The translations under genes were made by a program, and so were the position numbers. The notes below the pieces were generated by a model. It did no database searches, was not told where the DNA came from, and worked only from the letters and a program-made list of their open reading frames with translations. A stretch of DNA of 64,000 bases from Sepioteuthis lessoniana (lineage: Eukaryota; Mollusca; Cephalopoda; Myopsida; Loliginidae). Shown one piece after another: positions 20,300-34,384 of the stretch (the first letter of the stretch is position 1; each line of letters begins with the position of its first letter). The stretch covers positions 71,825,952-71,889,951 of the forward strand of contig OY757904.1 of NCBI GenBank assembly GCA_963585895.1, written 5' to 3'.

Positions 20300-21594
20300 A
20301 GCCTAACAACGATACACAGAAGAGGAAATCTTATCAGCAAAACACTGGCTAGCAGAACCAACCCAGGGAAGTCTGAAGTATACAGGACATTTCGGAGGAC
20401 CGAACACTTTGATCAGGTTTTTGAACTTTGTCACTGTATGCTTCATATTAATATCAATAACATCCTCTGGGTACCAGTGGTCAATGAAGATATCCTTCAT
20501 AGCATTAAGTTCATTTTCAACATTGCAGTCTCTACAAACGTTAAGAGCTCTATAAGAAAGGCATCTAATTAGATTCAGCTTCCTAGATTTTGGGGCAAAA
20601 GAATGCCAATCCAAATATAGCCCGGTGAATGTGGGTTTCCTATAGATAGATATGAGGAAAGAAGAATCACATATTTCGACTAACACATCCAAGAATGGTA
20701 TTGACCATTATTCTCCTCCTCTTAGTAAATGATTGGGAAGAGTGTAGCTGATTCAATGTGTCAAAAAATACTAAGGCATCGCTAGGTAATGTGAAGGAAA
20801 CAAAAGTATCATCTACATATCGTAAATAGATGAAGGGCTTAGGAGACCTATCAAACAGACGTCTTTCATGGAAACCAACGAAAATATTCCCCAGAATGGA
20901 GCCAAAAGGGGATCCCACACTAACGCCCTCAATCTGCCGAAACATAGCCTACTTAAAACTGAAAGATACCGGCTTTGTGGCAATGCCCATCAGTTCAATA
21001 AAGGCCTCCTCAGGAAAAGGAAAAGAGGCAATAGATGGGCTGCGATAAAAAAAAAGTCGGCACATATAGATATTGTCTCATCAAAAGGGATATTAGTAAA
21101 GAGAGAGACAACATGGAAAGTGAGAAGAAATTGGGACTCCATACAGAAAGGCAGTCGACGAATGATGGAGGAAAATATCAAAGAGTCCTTAACACAACAC
21201 ACTGAGTAGAATTCTATAACGGGGTTTAGGACTTCCACCAACCATTCAGCCAAAGAATGTAGGGCCGAATTGGCACATGGAAAGAATAGGCCGCAGAGGA
21301 ATACGGGATTTATGAATTTTTGGTAATCCATCCATCCTCGGTCTCTGCGAACCCACTGGACGAATAAAATCATTAGATCTCTTTCAATATCAATTTACTT
21401 TTAAACAACTCAAGAAAACGTTTTTGTAGTTTATTTTCAGTTCTCTGAGTATCAACAAAAGACAAGTCCCCCAATTTTAAGAACTTGTCCGTATCTCCCA
21501 GAATAGCATCCATTTTGCTTAGATCATCAGCTTTGTTAAAAATAACCACTCCAACACCTTTATCAGGTCTGGTAAGAACAACATCATTATTCAT
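20300..21594 (-). pseudogene. Penelope-type reverse transcriptase relic
   Basis: Open pieces in order on minus: 21594-21373 (LTRPDKGVGVVIFNKADDLS, finger motif), part of 21373-20990 (VVSLFTNIPFDETISICADF), 20945-20667 (GVSVGSPFGSILGNIFVGF, then the catalytic YVDDTF near 20806-20819) and 20692-20303 (DVLVEI, YRKPTFTGLYLDWHSFAPKS). Two frameshifts lie within 30 bp near 20690-20715 and others between 21000 and 21370. The YVDD box itself is intact. In the family this enzyme copies element RNA at a chromosomal nick. Confidence 0.9.
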
Positions 21595-21638
21595 TTTTAA
21601 TTGCTTTACTTATTCAAAGTGCATCCTCTGCCACAGGA

Positions 21639-21678
<40 letters not shown>

Positions 21679-21850
21679 AAAGTCCTTTTTGGCAAGGTAT
21701 CTATCCAACGATTAAACCTTCAAATGTCCATAAGTAGTAGCATTTAACGTTGAAATAGACGCCTCTTTGGGAGGAGGAATGTTGAAATCAAATATGTGAA
21801 ACTCCGTTTTAAAATGATGACCGTCTCATCCTGTCCGTTTGTAGAGACTA

Positions 21851-21852
<2 letters not shown>

Positions 21853-21917
<65 letters not shown>
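21853..21917. repeat. Compound (TA)n-(TG)n microsatellite
   Basis: About 12 TA units followed by about 20 TG units. Confidence 0.95.
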
Positions 21918-21919
<2 letters not shown>

Positions 21920-22007
21920 ATATTCACTTCAAGGGTTTTTCATTTTAACTCTCAACTATCACAGAGTTTCCCTATTTATTTCTACTTGGATTTTGGCATG
22001 TATCCCC

Positions 22008-22042
22008 ATATCTATCTATCTATCTAGATAGATAGATAGATA
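22008..22042. repeat. Perfect palindromic (TCTA)n/(TAGA)n
   Basis: ATATCTATCTATCTATC is followed at once by its own reverse complement, giving a 34-36-bp perfect palindrome with no loop. Confidence 0.9.
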
Positions 22043-22855
22043 TGAATTGCCTTATTAAAGAGATATCAACTAAAAACATAAATCAAAAGATATCATTTTG
22101 ATAAAATCTGCGGTGAATATTCTTTAAAATTTTTGTAGACTAAGACAAATTTCATCTCTTAGATAACGAAGAATTATTATTCGTATGATAGGATGTAGAA
22201 AAATAATTTCTATTGTGAAAGCGTGTTGCATTGAAAAATATGGAATTGATATTTACATTTGTATTCGTGGTTTATTTAGAACAGAAAGTTTAATAGTCCC
22301 CAATAAAATATGGCAACATTTCTATGAGACGGAAATATTCTTTGAAATACAGTATTATCATTGAAGCGCAGGATTTTCAGACTTATACAAACATCTTTAT
22401 TAAAATAACGATGATAATATTATTTCACCAGACTTCTGAAATGAGCGAATAGTCATTCGAAAAAATTGATTTTCATAAATATATTCTACTAAGCTTAACT
22501 TAATCTGACACAACACTGAATTGATGGAATAAACAAGGTACAAAAAATAATATTTGAGGCCTAGCATACACAAGAGAATGCAGCATTCTTGAAGATGAGA
22601 ATTCGATTTCTTGGTTTTAACCTGCCGATCAACCAACAAACACAAATGATGGGGAAAAGAGATTAAATCTGATCAAGGAATTTATTTACGAAGCATCAAT
22701 CTACTGAATAAGCATTTGTAAATAGATAAAAAAGTTCGTAGTTTCCTCGTTGCAATAACAAGCAATCTAAGCATGCATATGACTTTGGATATGAATTTGA
22801 TTGTCACAAGTATCTCACCATTGTGTCTTTTTGGCAAATTGTGAAATATCTTTCG
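22043..22855. other. AT-rich DNA, no gene seen
   Basis: No repeat family or domain recognised. The 81-codon minus frame 22645-22400 has no recognisable domain. Confidence 0.45.
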
Positions 22856-22865
22856 AATATATATA

Positions 22866-22920
<55 letters not shown>
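22856..22920. repeat. (TA)n microsatellite
   Basis: About 30 TA units with one register slip near 22870. Confidence 0.95.
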
Positions 22921-22921
<1 letters not shown>

Positions 22922-22984
22922 CATTTGCACCTCCGACAACATATGACACAATATGCTTGTCCAACGCATATCAAAGAATTTAAT

Positions 22985-23130
22985 CCATACAACTCTTTAC
23001 CCATTGCTTTGAGGAATAACTCTCACAAAGTTATTGGCCCGAAGTGAAACGAAAACAGCTTCGTCCAGGTTTTGAACTCGAGTCATCAATTCGGTTTCCT
23101 ATGATGATAAGCATTATACTCTAAACATCA
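22985..23130 (-). mobile_element. tRNA-derived SINE, family A, 3' truncated
   Basis: Minus strand: TATAATGCTTATCATCATAG (A-box region), CGAGTTCAAAACCTGG (B box), a GAAGCTGTTTTCGTTTCACT block, then CAAAGCAATGGGTAAAGAG. The order matches the SINE at 42605-42760. The distal body is missing. Confidence 0.65.
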
Positions 23131-23149
23131 AATATATGATGTAACCTGA

Positions 23150-23245
23150 CTGTTTTGGTTGGTTGTTGGTTGTTTGGATTTTATGGCTTATCAGCCTTTG
23201 TAGGTCATTTAACGTCAAATTCAGTCTATATGTATATACATTCAA
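23150..23245 (-). repeat. R1 fragment, tail end
   Basis: TTGGTTGGTTGTTGGTTGTT then GGATTTTATGGCTTATCAGC and GTAGGTCATTTAACGTCAAA on plus is the R1 tail and 3' block. The minisatellite and head are absent. Confidence 0.75.
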
Positions 23246-24650
23246 CCAAAGATTTCTTAACGAGTACTTAGTAGGTAAAATTTTCTATTAGCAGGATTTC
23301 GTTTGTTTGCTCATGATTTACCCATACCGTTTTAAGTCGATTTTAAGAGAATGAGTGTCATTGTAACTTCATGTTAACTGGGTTGCTCCAGATATTTGTC
23401 TTGTGTTTTATGAAATATTTTGAGAGCTTCCTATTGAACAGAGAAGTGTGTTGTAATCACACGGGGTCAGCCGTTTATGGAACTGAATGTGTCTCTCCTT
23501 TTAGACTATATTAAGAACAAAAAACTTAAGAGAATATGGTATATATATTCTATAATGAATAGAATGCGATAAGCACATATGGAATCAGTTTGAATTGTTA
23601 TGAAAAAAGAAAACAGGATATTAATACGTGACTAATGAATGTTTATCACTGCCGTAACATTAATTACTACTTGCCATTGTTTTAGACATGACAAAATAAT
23701 TTGTGATACAATATAGCTTGACAGGCAATAATTTACGACACCAGTAAAGGAAGATAATATTTGAATAAGATTAAATTATTCTAGTGTTCATCAAGTTATC
23801 TCCATCGAGTAATAAAACAAATTTCTTGTTTAAGTCTCTGAAGAATGTAATTAACAGCTATATCAATTCTAATATTAAAAGATAGCATTCCTCTTTTTCA
23901 GCCAAAAAATCGAAATACTATCAACAATTTTAAACTACTTGTAGGCAGAGTCCTTCACGAAATCAATCCTTTTTAAATCAAATCAAACTGTTATTTGCAT
24001 CAAACGCTGCAGAGTGTGCTGCATTGCTGCAGTTTTGAAGAACATATGTAATGTAGAAGTTGCCTCTTACTAAACTCGAGCCTAGCCGTGGCAGTGACAA
24101 CAAAATGAGAACTCGTAACTTAGGTGCGAGAACTCGTAACTTAGGTGCGAGAGGCGATAACAAAGGAGAGCGGTGAATTATTCAGTTGGTCAGCCAGTAG
24201 TTACCTGGACAACGAAAAGTATCTACCTAAATTGGGGTGTTCCGAAATTGCCCTTCCTAACACACATTTGTGGTGTTGCACAATTTTTCAAACAAGATAT
24301 ATTTCTTTGATGTACTTGGAATACAACTTCTCGTCTTCATTTTTATTTAGAGAGGTGAAGAGGTAAGTTGTTGCATCAATGATAAAGTAAAGTGTATTTT
24401 TCTTTGACCACGCGTCTGACTGTTTCGATTGCAACCAAACCATTTCTTCATCTTGCCATTGTCTCTTTTTCTCAGCTTTCTTCGTGGCCCGGCAAACGCC
24501 TCTCTTGCTCTTCTAAAAGATCACTAATATTTTCAGCTGCAATAGAGTTTCGTGAATTTCCTGTTCACCTGCGAAACCCATGTTTTTACGCACATATTTT
24601 ATGTCAAAGATAAACAAATATATGTTTAATTATGTGGGGTGTCAATAAAC
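23246..24650. other. No gene seen; contains a 21-bp exact tandem duplication
   Basis: GAGAACTCGTAACTTAGGTG(C) occurs twice in tandem at 24107-24127 and 24128-24148, exact. It lies just before a 73-codon plus frame (24145-24366) of no recognisable family. Nothing else recognised. Confidence 0.5.
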
Positions 24651-25183
24651 CAGGGTCATTCAATAAATAAGGTGAATTTTGCATGACGATTTGATAATAG
24701 TAAGTGCTGTTTAAAGTAGCACTTTCTTCCAGGTGATCGCTAGACATATATTTTTTTATGATCCAGAAGACTATGAACATGACACTTTTTAATATCGGTT
24801 CCGCCTGGAACCTTTCTTTTCTTGATTGTCTGGGGCGTTTCACTCTATGGAGAGCCTTTTCGATTCAGGCTTGTTTCTACTAACTCATGTTTAGCCCCTT
24901 CGTAAAAAAAAATTCTAAAACATTCTTTGCTGTACACATTACACATTATTCCGTAAATTTAACATGGTTTGCACCTCTCAGCCACTAAAAAATTGATAAC
25001 ACACCTAAGTTCAAGCCTTGATCACACTGTTTGAAATTCTTCTATTTTAAATAAGTTTATAAAAAAAACTTTAGAATGATTAAGATAAGTTTTGCCGTAT
25101 TTTAATTCCAAACAATGAGATTACAATTACAAAAAAAATATTTTGCATTTAAAAAAATCCCCTAACTTATTGAATGATTTTCG
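24651..25183 (-). mobile_element. Mariner-like relic, about 530 bp
   Basis: Terminal inverted repeats: left GGGTCATTCAATAAATAAGG (24653-24672), right CCCTAACTTATTGAATGATT (25160-25179). The left end begins like that of the mariner at 5021 (GGGTCATTCAATAA). Minus frame 24843-24604 gives RQSRKERFQAEPILKSVMF then VFWIIKKYMSSDHLEESATL, aligning with the central transposase region where the first catalytic Asp follows VFW. That residue is lost by a frame slip. N- and C-terminal parts are unreadable or deleted. Confidence 0.8.
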
Positions 25184-25199
25184 TATATCACCATCATCG

Positions 25200-25660
25200 T
25201 AATGTCGCGCCATCAGCGCAGACCTCCCAGACCCTCCCCCGCCACCCTTCTCAGTAGTCCATTAGTAGGTCTTCAATTCTACGTTCTGTATTGGCACAGA
25301 ACGGTTGTATGTAGGTCATAACTGGACGTGCTGCATTTGCTCAACCATGTGGGGGGTCCATAAAAGTACATCACTTGTGAGTTCATCTCTACTTCTCCAG
25401 CAGTGTCCCGCATGTATGCTTTTTCTAACTTGGATAGTTTTCGTGAGGGGTGGTAAGTGGCCGTACAGCTGCTGCTTTATGGGGTGCTACCTCCAGGACT
25501 TATTTAATATTGATAGCAACATTCTTGTGTAGTTGCTGTCATACTTTTTCTCCATACGTTTGGTTAGTGTCTACGTAGTGCATCCATACAGCAGTATCGA
25601 CATGATGGCTGCTTGAAAAAACTGCGTTTTATTTTATCGGCCAGGTGTTAATGGCACTCG
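25200..25660 (-). mobile_element. LINE ORF C-terminal fragment, second LINE type
   Basis: Minus translation from about 25625: MSILLYGCTT*TLTKRMEKK, then a NYTRMLLSILNKSW segment, QLYGHLPPLTKTIQVRK and AGHCWRSRDELTSDVLLWTP. I recognise this as the region after the reverse transcriptase of a common animal LINE; the exact clade (RTE, CR1 or other) I cannot settle. Two TAG stops sit at likely Trp codons. Towards 25200 the frame degrades (frameshifts, then an MARHYDDGD end). Confidence 0.85.
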
Positions 25661-26769
25661 GAAGTTGTCAGAATAAAGAGTATTTAAAGAGGGTTTTGCT
25701 ATCAGAGAAGTGGTCAAAAATAAAACGCAAGTTTTATTTAGTTGGATATCTCTTTAAAACCAATTATAAGGACATAAAAAATGTTCACTGGTCTTGATCG
25801 TTGTTGAAAGTAAATAATTGTTTATCTATAACTGCCACCGTAGGGAGCGTTTTTTTAAACCAAGAATATGATTTAAATCGTTTATGTCTCGGTAATAACT
25901 GACAATTCATGAATCTGACCAATTCATCCCTGACTAACGAGAGTTCACGCAATTAACCTCTTGACGTCTAACCGTAGTTCAGGTCTGACATGGCTAAACG
26001 CTACTATCGATGGTGGTCTTCGTGTATCTTATAACACGTGTGTTTATATTATTCAAAAATATCATACTTAAGAAACATTTATGAACGCAAAAATTCATGA
26101 TATTATTGATCTATCTTAATACATACACACATACTTACATACACGTATTGATGATGTTTGTATGTAGCGTTGTATGTGGATGTGCCTATGTGTTCATGTG
26201 TGGTAAGTCTGAGCATGTTTGTATATGTAAGTGTAGTGTGTGCATTTTTATCTATATATGCAGGTGTGGTGAGAGCTTGCACGTGTATATATATGTGTGT
26301 GTGCATTTGTACGTGTGTACATTTGTATGTATACGTAGTATTTCATATATAGGATAGTGTAAATTGTGTCTGTGTATATGCCTGTTTATATGTGGTGACT
26401 CTGTGTGGTATCACCACTAGGTTGAACATGAAGTATGAAAGCCATAAAACAGCATTGGAAAAAGCACCCGATTGTGAGATGTCATCGAAGAACTTTCAAG
26501 GAAGGAGTGAAGGAATTTGAGTATGAATAAAGTACGTTGTTGAGAGGTGAAAGGCTGAGAAAGGTATTGTTGATTTCCATCGGGAAGATCATCGAGAACA
26601 GATCTTACATGATCAAGGTCCAAGGGTCCGTTTTGAAACCCAGAATGGAGAATTGGGCAAAACCTCATAAATTAATTCCAGCTCTTTCATATCATGCACA
26701 ATCTTTATCGTGTTACTAATAAGAAAAGCAAATATGTACAAAACAGAAGTATTAATTTGCGAAAACTCT
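25661..26769. other. No gene seen; GT-rich part
   Basis: 26100-26400 is a loose TGTATGTG/CATACA-rich tract that opens Cys/Val-rich frames on both strands; these are composition artefacts. 26410-26720 has a 60-codon frame without a recognisable domain. Confidence 0.45.
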
Positions 26770-26820
26770 CACACACACACACACACACACACACATTATA
26801 TATATATATATATATATATA
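26770..26820. repeat. Compound (CA)n-(TA)n microsatellite
   Basis: About 12 CA units followed by about 11 TA units. Confidence 0.95.
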
Positions 26821-29672
<2,852 letters not shown>

Positions 29673-30289
29673 TTAAATGAATTGGTTTTAATGATTTGTC
29701 AACCTCTTTAAAGTTATTTTATACCTACAGGTTAGGGAATAGTATTCCTTGAAAATTTAATTTTATATTTTTATGTAGTCGTTTCTCCAGAGGTTTGTTT
29801 CCCACAATTGTAGGGTATCTAATAGTCCTATCGAATACACATATATTGCACACAGTTTTATGGTTTCTGAAATTTCTAACTTCAAGTAATAATATGACTG
29901 TTTTAAGTCATGTATCTAATAATATTAATCACATGGCCCAGATTTATGATTTTAAGTAACTAATAATTACTTTGTCAAAAACTAGAATAATTCTAAATAC
30001 AAATAGTTCATAAGGAATCAATAATCCCTTTCTTATTCTATTAATTAGATGATTTCAAGACATTATTTCTATTTAATAATATTCACCTTATTATATGGTT
30101 TCAAGTAACCAATGACAATCCTGGATAAACAAATATAGCTTCCAGTAACAGTTCTAAATAAGAATACTGTATTTATATATGGGATCAATAAATCCTATCG
30201 AATATAGAAAAAAAAAATGAATAATATTATTTTTAAAAGTTTCTCTCGGACAATACCAAAGAGGATATGATCCCCTAAAGTTGGATATT
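29673..30289. other. Diverged R1-like minisatellite DNA
   Basis: TTCAAGTAATAATATGACTG, TTTTAAGTCATGTATCTAAT, TTTCAAGTAACCAATGACAA and similar phrases recur every 40-60 bp between 29880 and 30200. They resemble diverged units of the R1 internal array. No gene. Confidence 0.4.
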
Positions 30290-31990
30290 ACACTGTCTCA
30301 AAATGTACAAAATACCCAAAGACAATCATTATCAAGTAAACAATAAAAACATGGATAGCGGAAGTAAAAGATTGAGGAAAAAGCTAAACAGAGGGAAAGA
30401 TTCTCAGAAGTATAGTCCAAGGAGATGCGCTATCACAATTACTATTTGTAATAGCAAGGATGCCACATAATCACATTCTCAGGAAATTCACACGTGGATA
30501 GAAAGTTAGTAAAATGCAAGAATAGATCAGTCACTTAATGTACATAGACGACACAAAAATTTTGCCTGAAACGAAAAAGAATTGGAAACCCTAATACAAG
30601 CAGAAAGAATATAGATTAAGGGCATAGGGATGAAATTTGGCAAAGAAAAATGCGACATGCTATCAAAGAAAAAACGACACATGGCAGATGGAATGGAACT
30701 ACCAAATGAAGAAAAAATCAGAACGCTCGGGAAAAAGGAAACCTACAAATAATCGGGAATATTGAAAGCTGACCCTATCAAACATGGAGATGAAAGAAAA
30801 AATTGATAAAAAGTACTTCAGGAGAACGAGAAAGCTACTCGAAACCAAACTATGAAGTAGGAACCTTATAAAAGGGATAAATACTTGGGCTTTTTCCCTC
30901 GTGAGATACTCGGACCGTTCTTGAAGTGGACCAGAGAAAAACTTAAACAAAAGGACAAGAGAACAAGAAAACTAATGACCATGCCAAACGCATTACATCC
31001 CAGGGATGATGTTGACAGATTATATATGTAAAAAAAAATGGGGAGGAAGAGGACTCACTAGCATTAAAGATAAAGGCACTAGAAACAGCACTGAAGACAC
31101 GATGATCAACAGAACATAATAAACAGAAAACAAAAATTGGTAAAAAAAACCCAACTATATGGACGTTTTAAGCTACTAACAAGCAAATTCACGCGAGATA
31201 AAATGTTAACACGCCTTTAAAAGGGAAACGTCAAGAGGTAGACTGAATTTCTTCTAATAGCAGCACAAAACAGCGCCATGAGGACCAACCGTATCAAGAC
31301 AAGAAAATATAAGACGTAGTAAAACCGCAAAAGTAAATTATGTAGTGATATAGACGAAAATATCAATCACATGATAAGCAAATGCAGTAAACTAGCACAG
31401 AAAGAGTATAAGACTAGACACTACTGGGTGGGCAAAGTGATCAACTAGGAATTGAGCAAGAAATTGAAATTTGATCAAACAAACAAATGGTATATGCACA
31501 ACCCAGCACCTGATCTGGAGAATCAGACGCACAAACTGCTCTGGGATTTTGAGAAATGAACGGATCACCTAATCTCGGCCAGACGACCAGACCTAATAAT
31601 AATGAAGAAGAAAAATAGAACATGGAGAATTGTGGACTTTACTGTACCAGTTGACTACTAAGTAAAATTGAAAGAAAGATAAGTACCTCGACCTTGCTAG
31701 CGAATTGAAAAAAATATGGAACGTGAAGGTGACGTGGATACCAATTGTATTTGTTGTTCTTTGTTGAGTCATCAAGAGACTTGGTTTAGAGACTGAAGAA
31801 CTTGGAAATAAGAGGACACGTGAAGACCATCCAAACTACATCATTAAGATCGGCCAAGATCTTGAGGAGTGTCACGGAGACTTGAGGAGACTTGCTGTCA
31901 CTCAAACTCCAGCGAGAACCATCGGCTAACGCTGGTGTAAAAAAACCACGAAAAGGAGTAAAATAGTAATAATAAAGATCTACTGTTAAT
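30290..31990 (+). mobile_element. RLE-type LINE, longest copy: RT to endonuclease
   Basis: The reverse-transcriptase core is readable: SIVQGDALSQLLFVIA (30409-30456) and the YIDDTKIL catalytic box (30541-30564). Then come the thumb and a WTREKLKQKDKRTRK-like segment (about 30930-30975). A knuckle follows (LCSDIDENINHMISKC, first Cys of the pair lost, 31336-31386). Then RRPDLIIMKKKN with IVDFTVPVDY at 31581-31660, a PD-(D/E)xK restriction-like endonuclease core. A CCHC knuckle before an RLE is the R2/NeSL-type layout. Many stops and frameshifts break it. The 5' end (N-terminal domain, UTR) is missing. Confidence 0.82.
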
Positions 31991-32323
31991 TAATAAGAAA
32001 AAATAATTTGGCGTCCGGAACACAGAGAGAAAATTAAATGGAAATATAAGCACATATTTGGACCTTGCTTGATAATTGAAAAAAGCAGTGAATCCTTAGG
32101 TTCACGCTAACAATTCTTTTAAAAGAGCTTGAAGTGGTCAACAAATCCTTGGAGAAAAACTCCAGGAATTTGAAATCAGTGGAAAATTCAAGACCATTGA
32201 AACAACAGAATTGTTAAGATCAGCTAGAATACTGAGAATATTCATGAAAACAAGAGAATATTTGCAGTCCGTCAGACTCCTATAAAAGACCCCCAGTTAT
32301 TGCTCGTGTGAAAAACTTAGAAG

Positions 32324-32384
<61 letters not shown>
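31991..32384 (+). mobile_element. RLE-type LINE 3' end with (AAT)n tail
   Basis: 32060-32320 translates into the post-endonuclease end of the LINE (YLDLA, then ETTELLRSARILRIF) in a badly diverged form. It ends with GTGTGAAAAACTTAGAAGG and about 20 AAT units (32326-32384). The next LINE copy starts directly after the tail. Confidence 0.7.
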
Positions 32385-32815
32385 CACGAATCACCTAATC
32401 TCGGCCAGAAGACCAGACCTTATAATAATCAACAAAAAAACAAAAAAACAAACAGAATTTGCAAAATTGTCGACTTTGCCGTCCCGGCTAACCACAGAAT
32501 AAAACTGAAAGAATGTGAAAAGAAGGACAACTACCTCGACCTTGCTAGAGAATTGAAAAAGCTGTGGTTAATGAAAGCGACGATTGTGCCAATTGTGATT
32601 GGTGCTTTTGGCACAGTAACTAAAGGATTATTAAAGGGCCTGGGGGACTTGGAAGTTGGCGGACGAGTGGAGACTATCCAAATGACAGCATTATTGAAAA
32701 CGACCAGAATACTGTGGAGATTCCAGTAGACTTGAGGAGACTTGATGTCACTCAAACTCCAGTGAAAACCATCAGCTAACACTGATGCGACAAACTCCAA
32801 AGGAGTAAATAATAA
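32385..32815 (+). mobile_element. RLE-type LINE 3' fragment, endonuclease to tail
   Basis: Starts at the endonuclease (NHLISARRPDLIIINKK), continues through a frame change to the VDFAVPANHRIKL block near 32470-32505, and then to the conserved C-terminal block on plus near 32585-32700 (TIVPIVIGAFGTVTKGLL). It ends with a CTCCAAAGGAGTAAATAATAA tail. 5' truncation is typical of LINE insertions. Confidence 0.82.
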
Positions 32816-33344
32816 GAATACTCACTTGAGAAGATTTGGACATGGCAAAGAAAGGGAATCCTTTTGAGGAAAACTGACTCAGTTCTGATTGCAGGTCAAA
32901 ACAACGTCAGAGTGATTAACTACGTCAATGCAAAAATAGACAAGACGCAACAAAATAGCAGATGTAGACTATATGGTGATAGAGACGAAATGATCAATCA
33001 TATAATCAACGAATGCAGTACATTAGCACAAAGAGAGCATAAGACTAGACACGATTAGGTGGGTATGGTGATCTACGGAGAATTGTGTAATAAGTTTAAA
33101 TTTGACCAAACAAAAAATGGTATATGCACAACCCAGAATCTGTCCAGGAAAACTGGTACAAAAGCGAGATGACTTCGAAATAGGAGGGGGAATGGAGTCT
33201 ATCCAAACTAATGCATTATTAAGATCAGGTAGAATATTAAGAACAGTTCTGGAGACTTGAGCAGACGTGGTGTCACTAAGTCTCCAATGGAAAGCAATCA
33301 GCTAATCAGCTAGCGCTGGTGTGAAAAACTTCCAAAAGAGTAAG

Positions 33345-33397
<53 letters not shown>
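32816..33397 (+). mobile_element. RLE-type LINE copy lacking the endonuclease
   Basis: The knuckle region CRLYGDRDEMINHIINEC (one Cys to Tyr) and AQREHKTRHD are clear in frame 32864-33058. At about 33150 the sequence jumps from the tryptophan-rich stretch (KWYMHNPESV) to the terminal block (IGGGMESIQTNALLRSGRIL), deleting RRPD. It ends with CTTCCAAAAGAGTAAG and about 17 AAT units (33345-33397). Confidence 0.82.
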
Positions 33398-33399
<2 letters not shown>

Positions 33400-33785
33400 A
33401 AATAAAAAGAACAACAAAAATTGCAAAATTGTCGACTTTGCTGTCCCGGCTGACCACAGAATAAAACTGAAACTATGTGAAAAGAGAGATAAGTACCTCA
33501 ACCTTACTAGAGAATTAAAAAAAAACTTTGGAACATGAAGTTGACGATTATTCCAGTTGTGATTGGTGCTTTTGGCACTTTAACTAAATGATTATTAAAG
33601 GGCCTGGAGGATTTGGAAGTTGGCGGGCGAGTGGAGACCATCCAAACAACAGCATTATTGAAGACAGACAGAATACTGATAAGAGTCCTGGAGACTTGAG
33701 GAGACTTGCTGTCACTCAATCTCCAGTGAAAGACCATCAGCTAATGATGATGTGAAAAACTCTAATGTGTAAATGATAATAATAA
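33398..33785 (+). mobile_element. RLE-type LINE 3' fragment with tail
   Basis: CKIVDFAVPADHRIKLKLCE (33423-33482) and the C-terminal block (MKLTIIPVVIGAFGTLTK, 33536-33588) are close to family consensus. It begins after the preceding (AAT)n and ends with GATGTGAAAAACTC and a short AAT tail. Confidence 0.82.
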
Positions 33786-34350
33786 TTGTATATGGACAGC
33801 AAGATTAATCACCTGTATTTGGGCGGCATCATGTTATTTTCAAAAAATGAAAATGTCTTGGAGATCCTTATACAATCTATAAGAATATATAATCATGATA
33901 CAGGAAGGGAATTTTGCATAGAAATATGTACCATGCTAATATCAAGAAGCAGGAAAAATAACGGAAAGACTGTCAAATTAAGAAAGACTCAAAACGCATC
34001 GAGGAAAGAAAAAATACAATTATTTGGAAGTATTGAAAACAGATTCCATTAAGAAAGCAGAGATGAAGGGAAAAAAATAGAAAACGAGTATCTCAGGTGA
34101 ACGAATAAGCTTCTTGTATCCAGTCTCTGTTGCAGGAATCTTGTCAAAGGGATAAATACCAGTGCTGTCCTTCTTGTAAGGAACTCGTGATCATTCTTGA
34201 AGTGGACACGGCAAGAACTTCAAGATATTGACCGGATGAGAAGAATGCTGATGACGATGCATCAGGTCTTACATCTCAGGAATAACACAGACTCTATGTG
34301 TCAAGAAAAGAAGGAAGAAGATGACTCCTAACGACTCGAAAACTACATGA
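33786..34350 (+). mobile_element. LINE reverse-transcriptase palm/thumb fragment
   Basis: Frame 33786-34052: INHLYLGGIMLFSKNENVLE occupies the place of the catalytic Y-x-D-D box, with both Asp changed to Gly. EFCIEICTMLISRS follows. Past a stop come the thumb and an FLKWTRQELQDIDRMRRML segment (34190-34250) that parallels 30930-30990 in the longest copy. It ends before the knuckle. Confidence 0.75.
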
Positions 34351-34384
34351 AAAGTGCAAAGAAAGACAAAGTGCAGTGGTTTCT

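Larger units (their letters stand above)
19870..21830 (-). mobile_element. Penelope-like element with GIY-YIG endonuclease, broken
   Basis: On minus the order is N-terminal region (about 21830-21600), reverse transcriptase (21594-20300), linker, then GIY-YIG endonuclease (about 20210-19880). This order is diagnostic of endonuclease-bearing Penelope-like elements. The frame changes many times and the N-terminal region contains a (TA)n tract at 21642-21676 not expected in coding sequence. Ends and any LTR-like terminal repeats are not resolved. The element is inactive. Confidence 0.9.

Noticed and set aside
26097..26357. 86-codon Cys/Val-rich plus frame with an opposing frame on minus
   Set aside because: A TGTATGTG-rich tract gives such frames on both strands; no domain, and no sign of splice structure.
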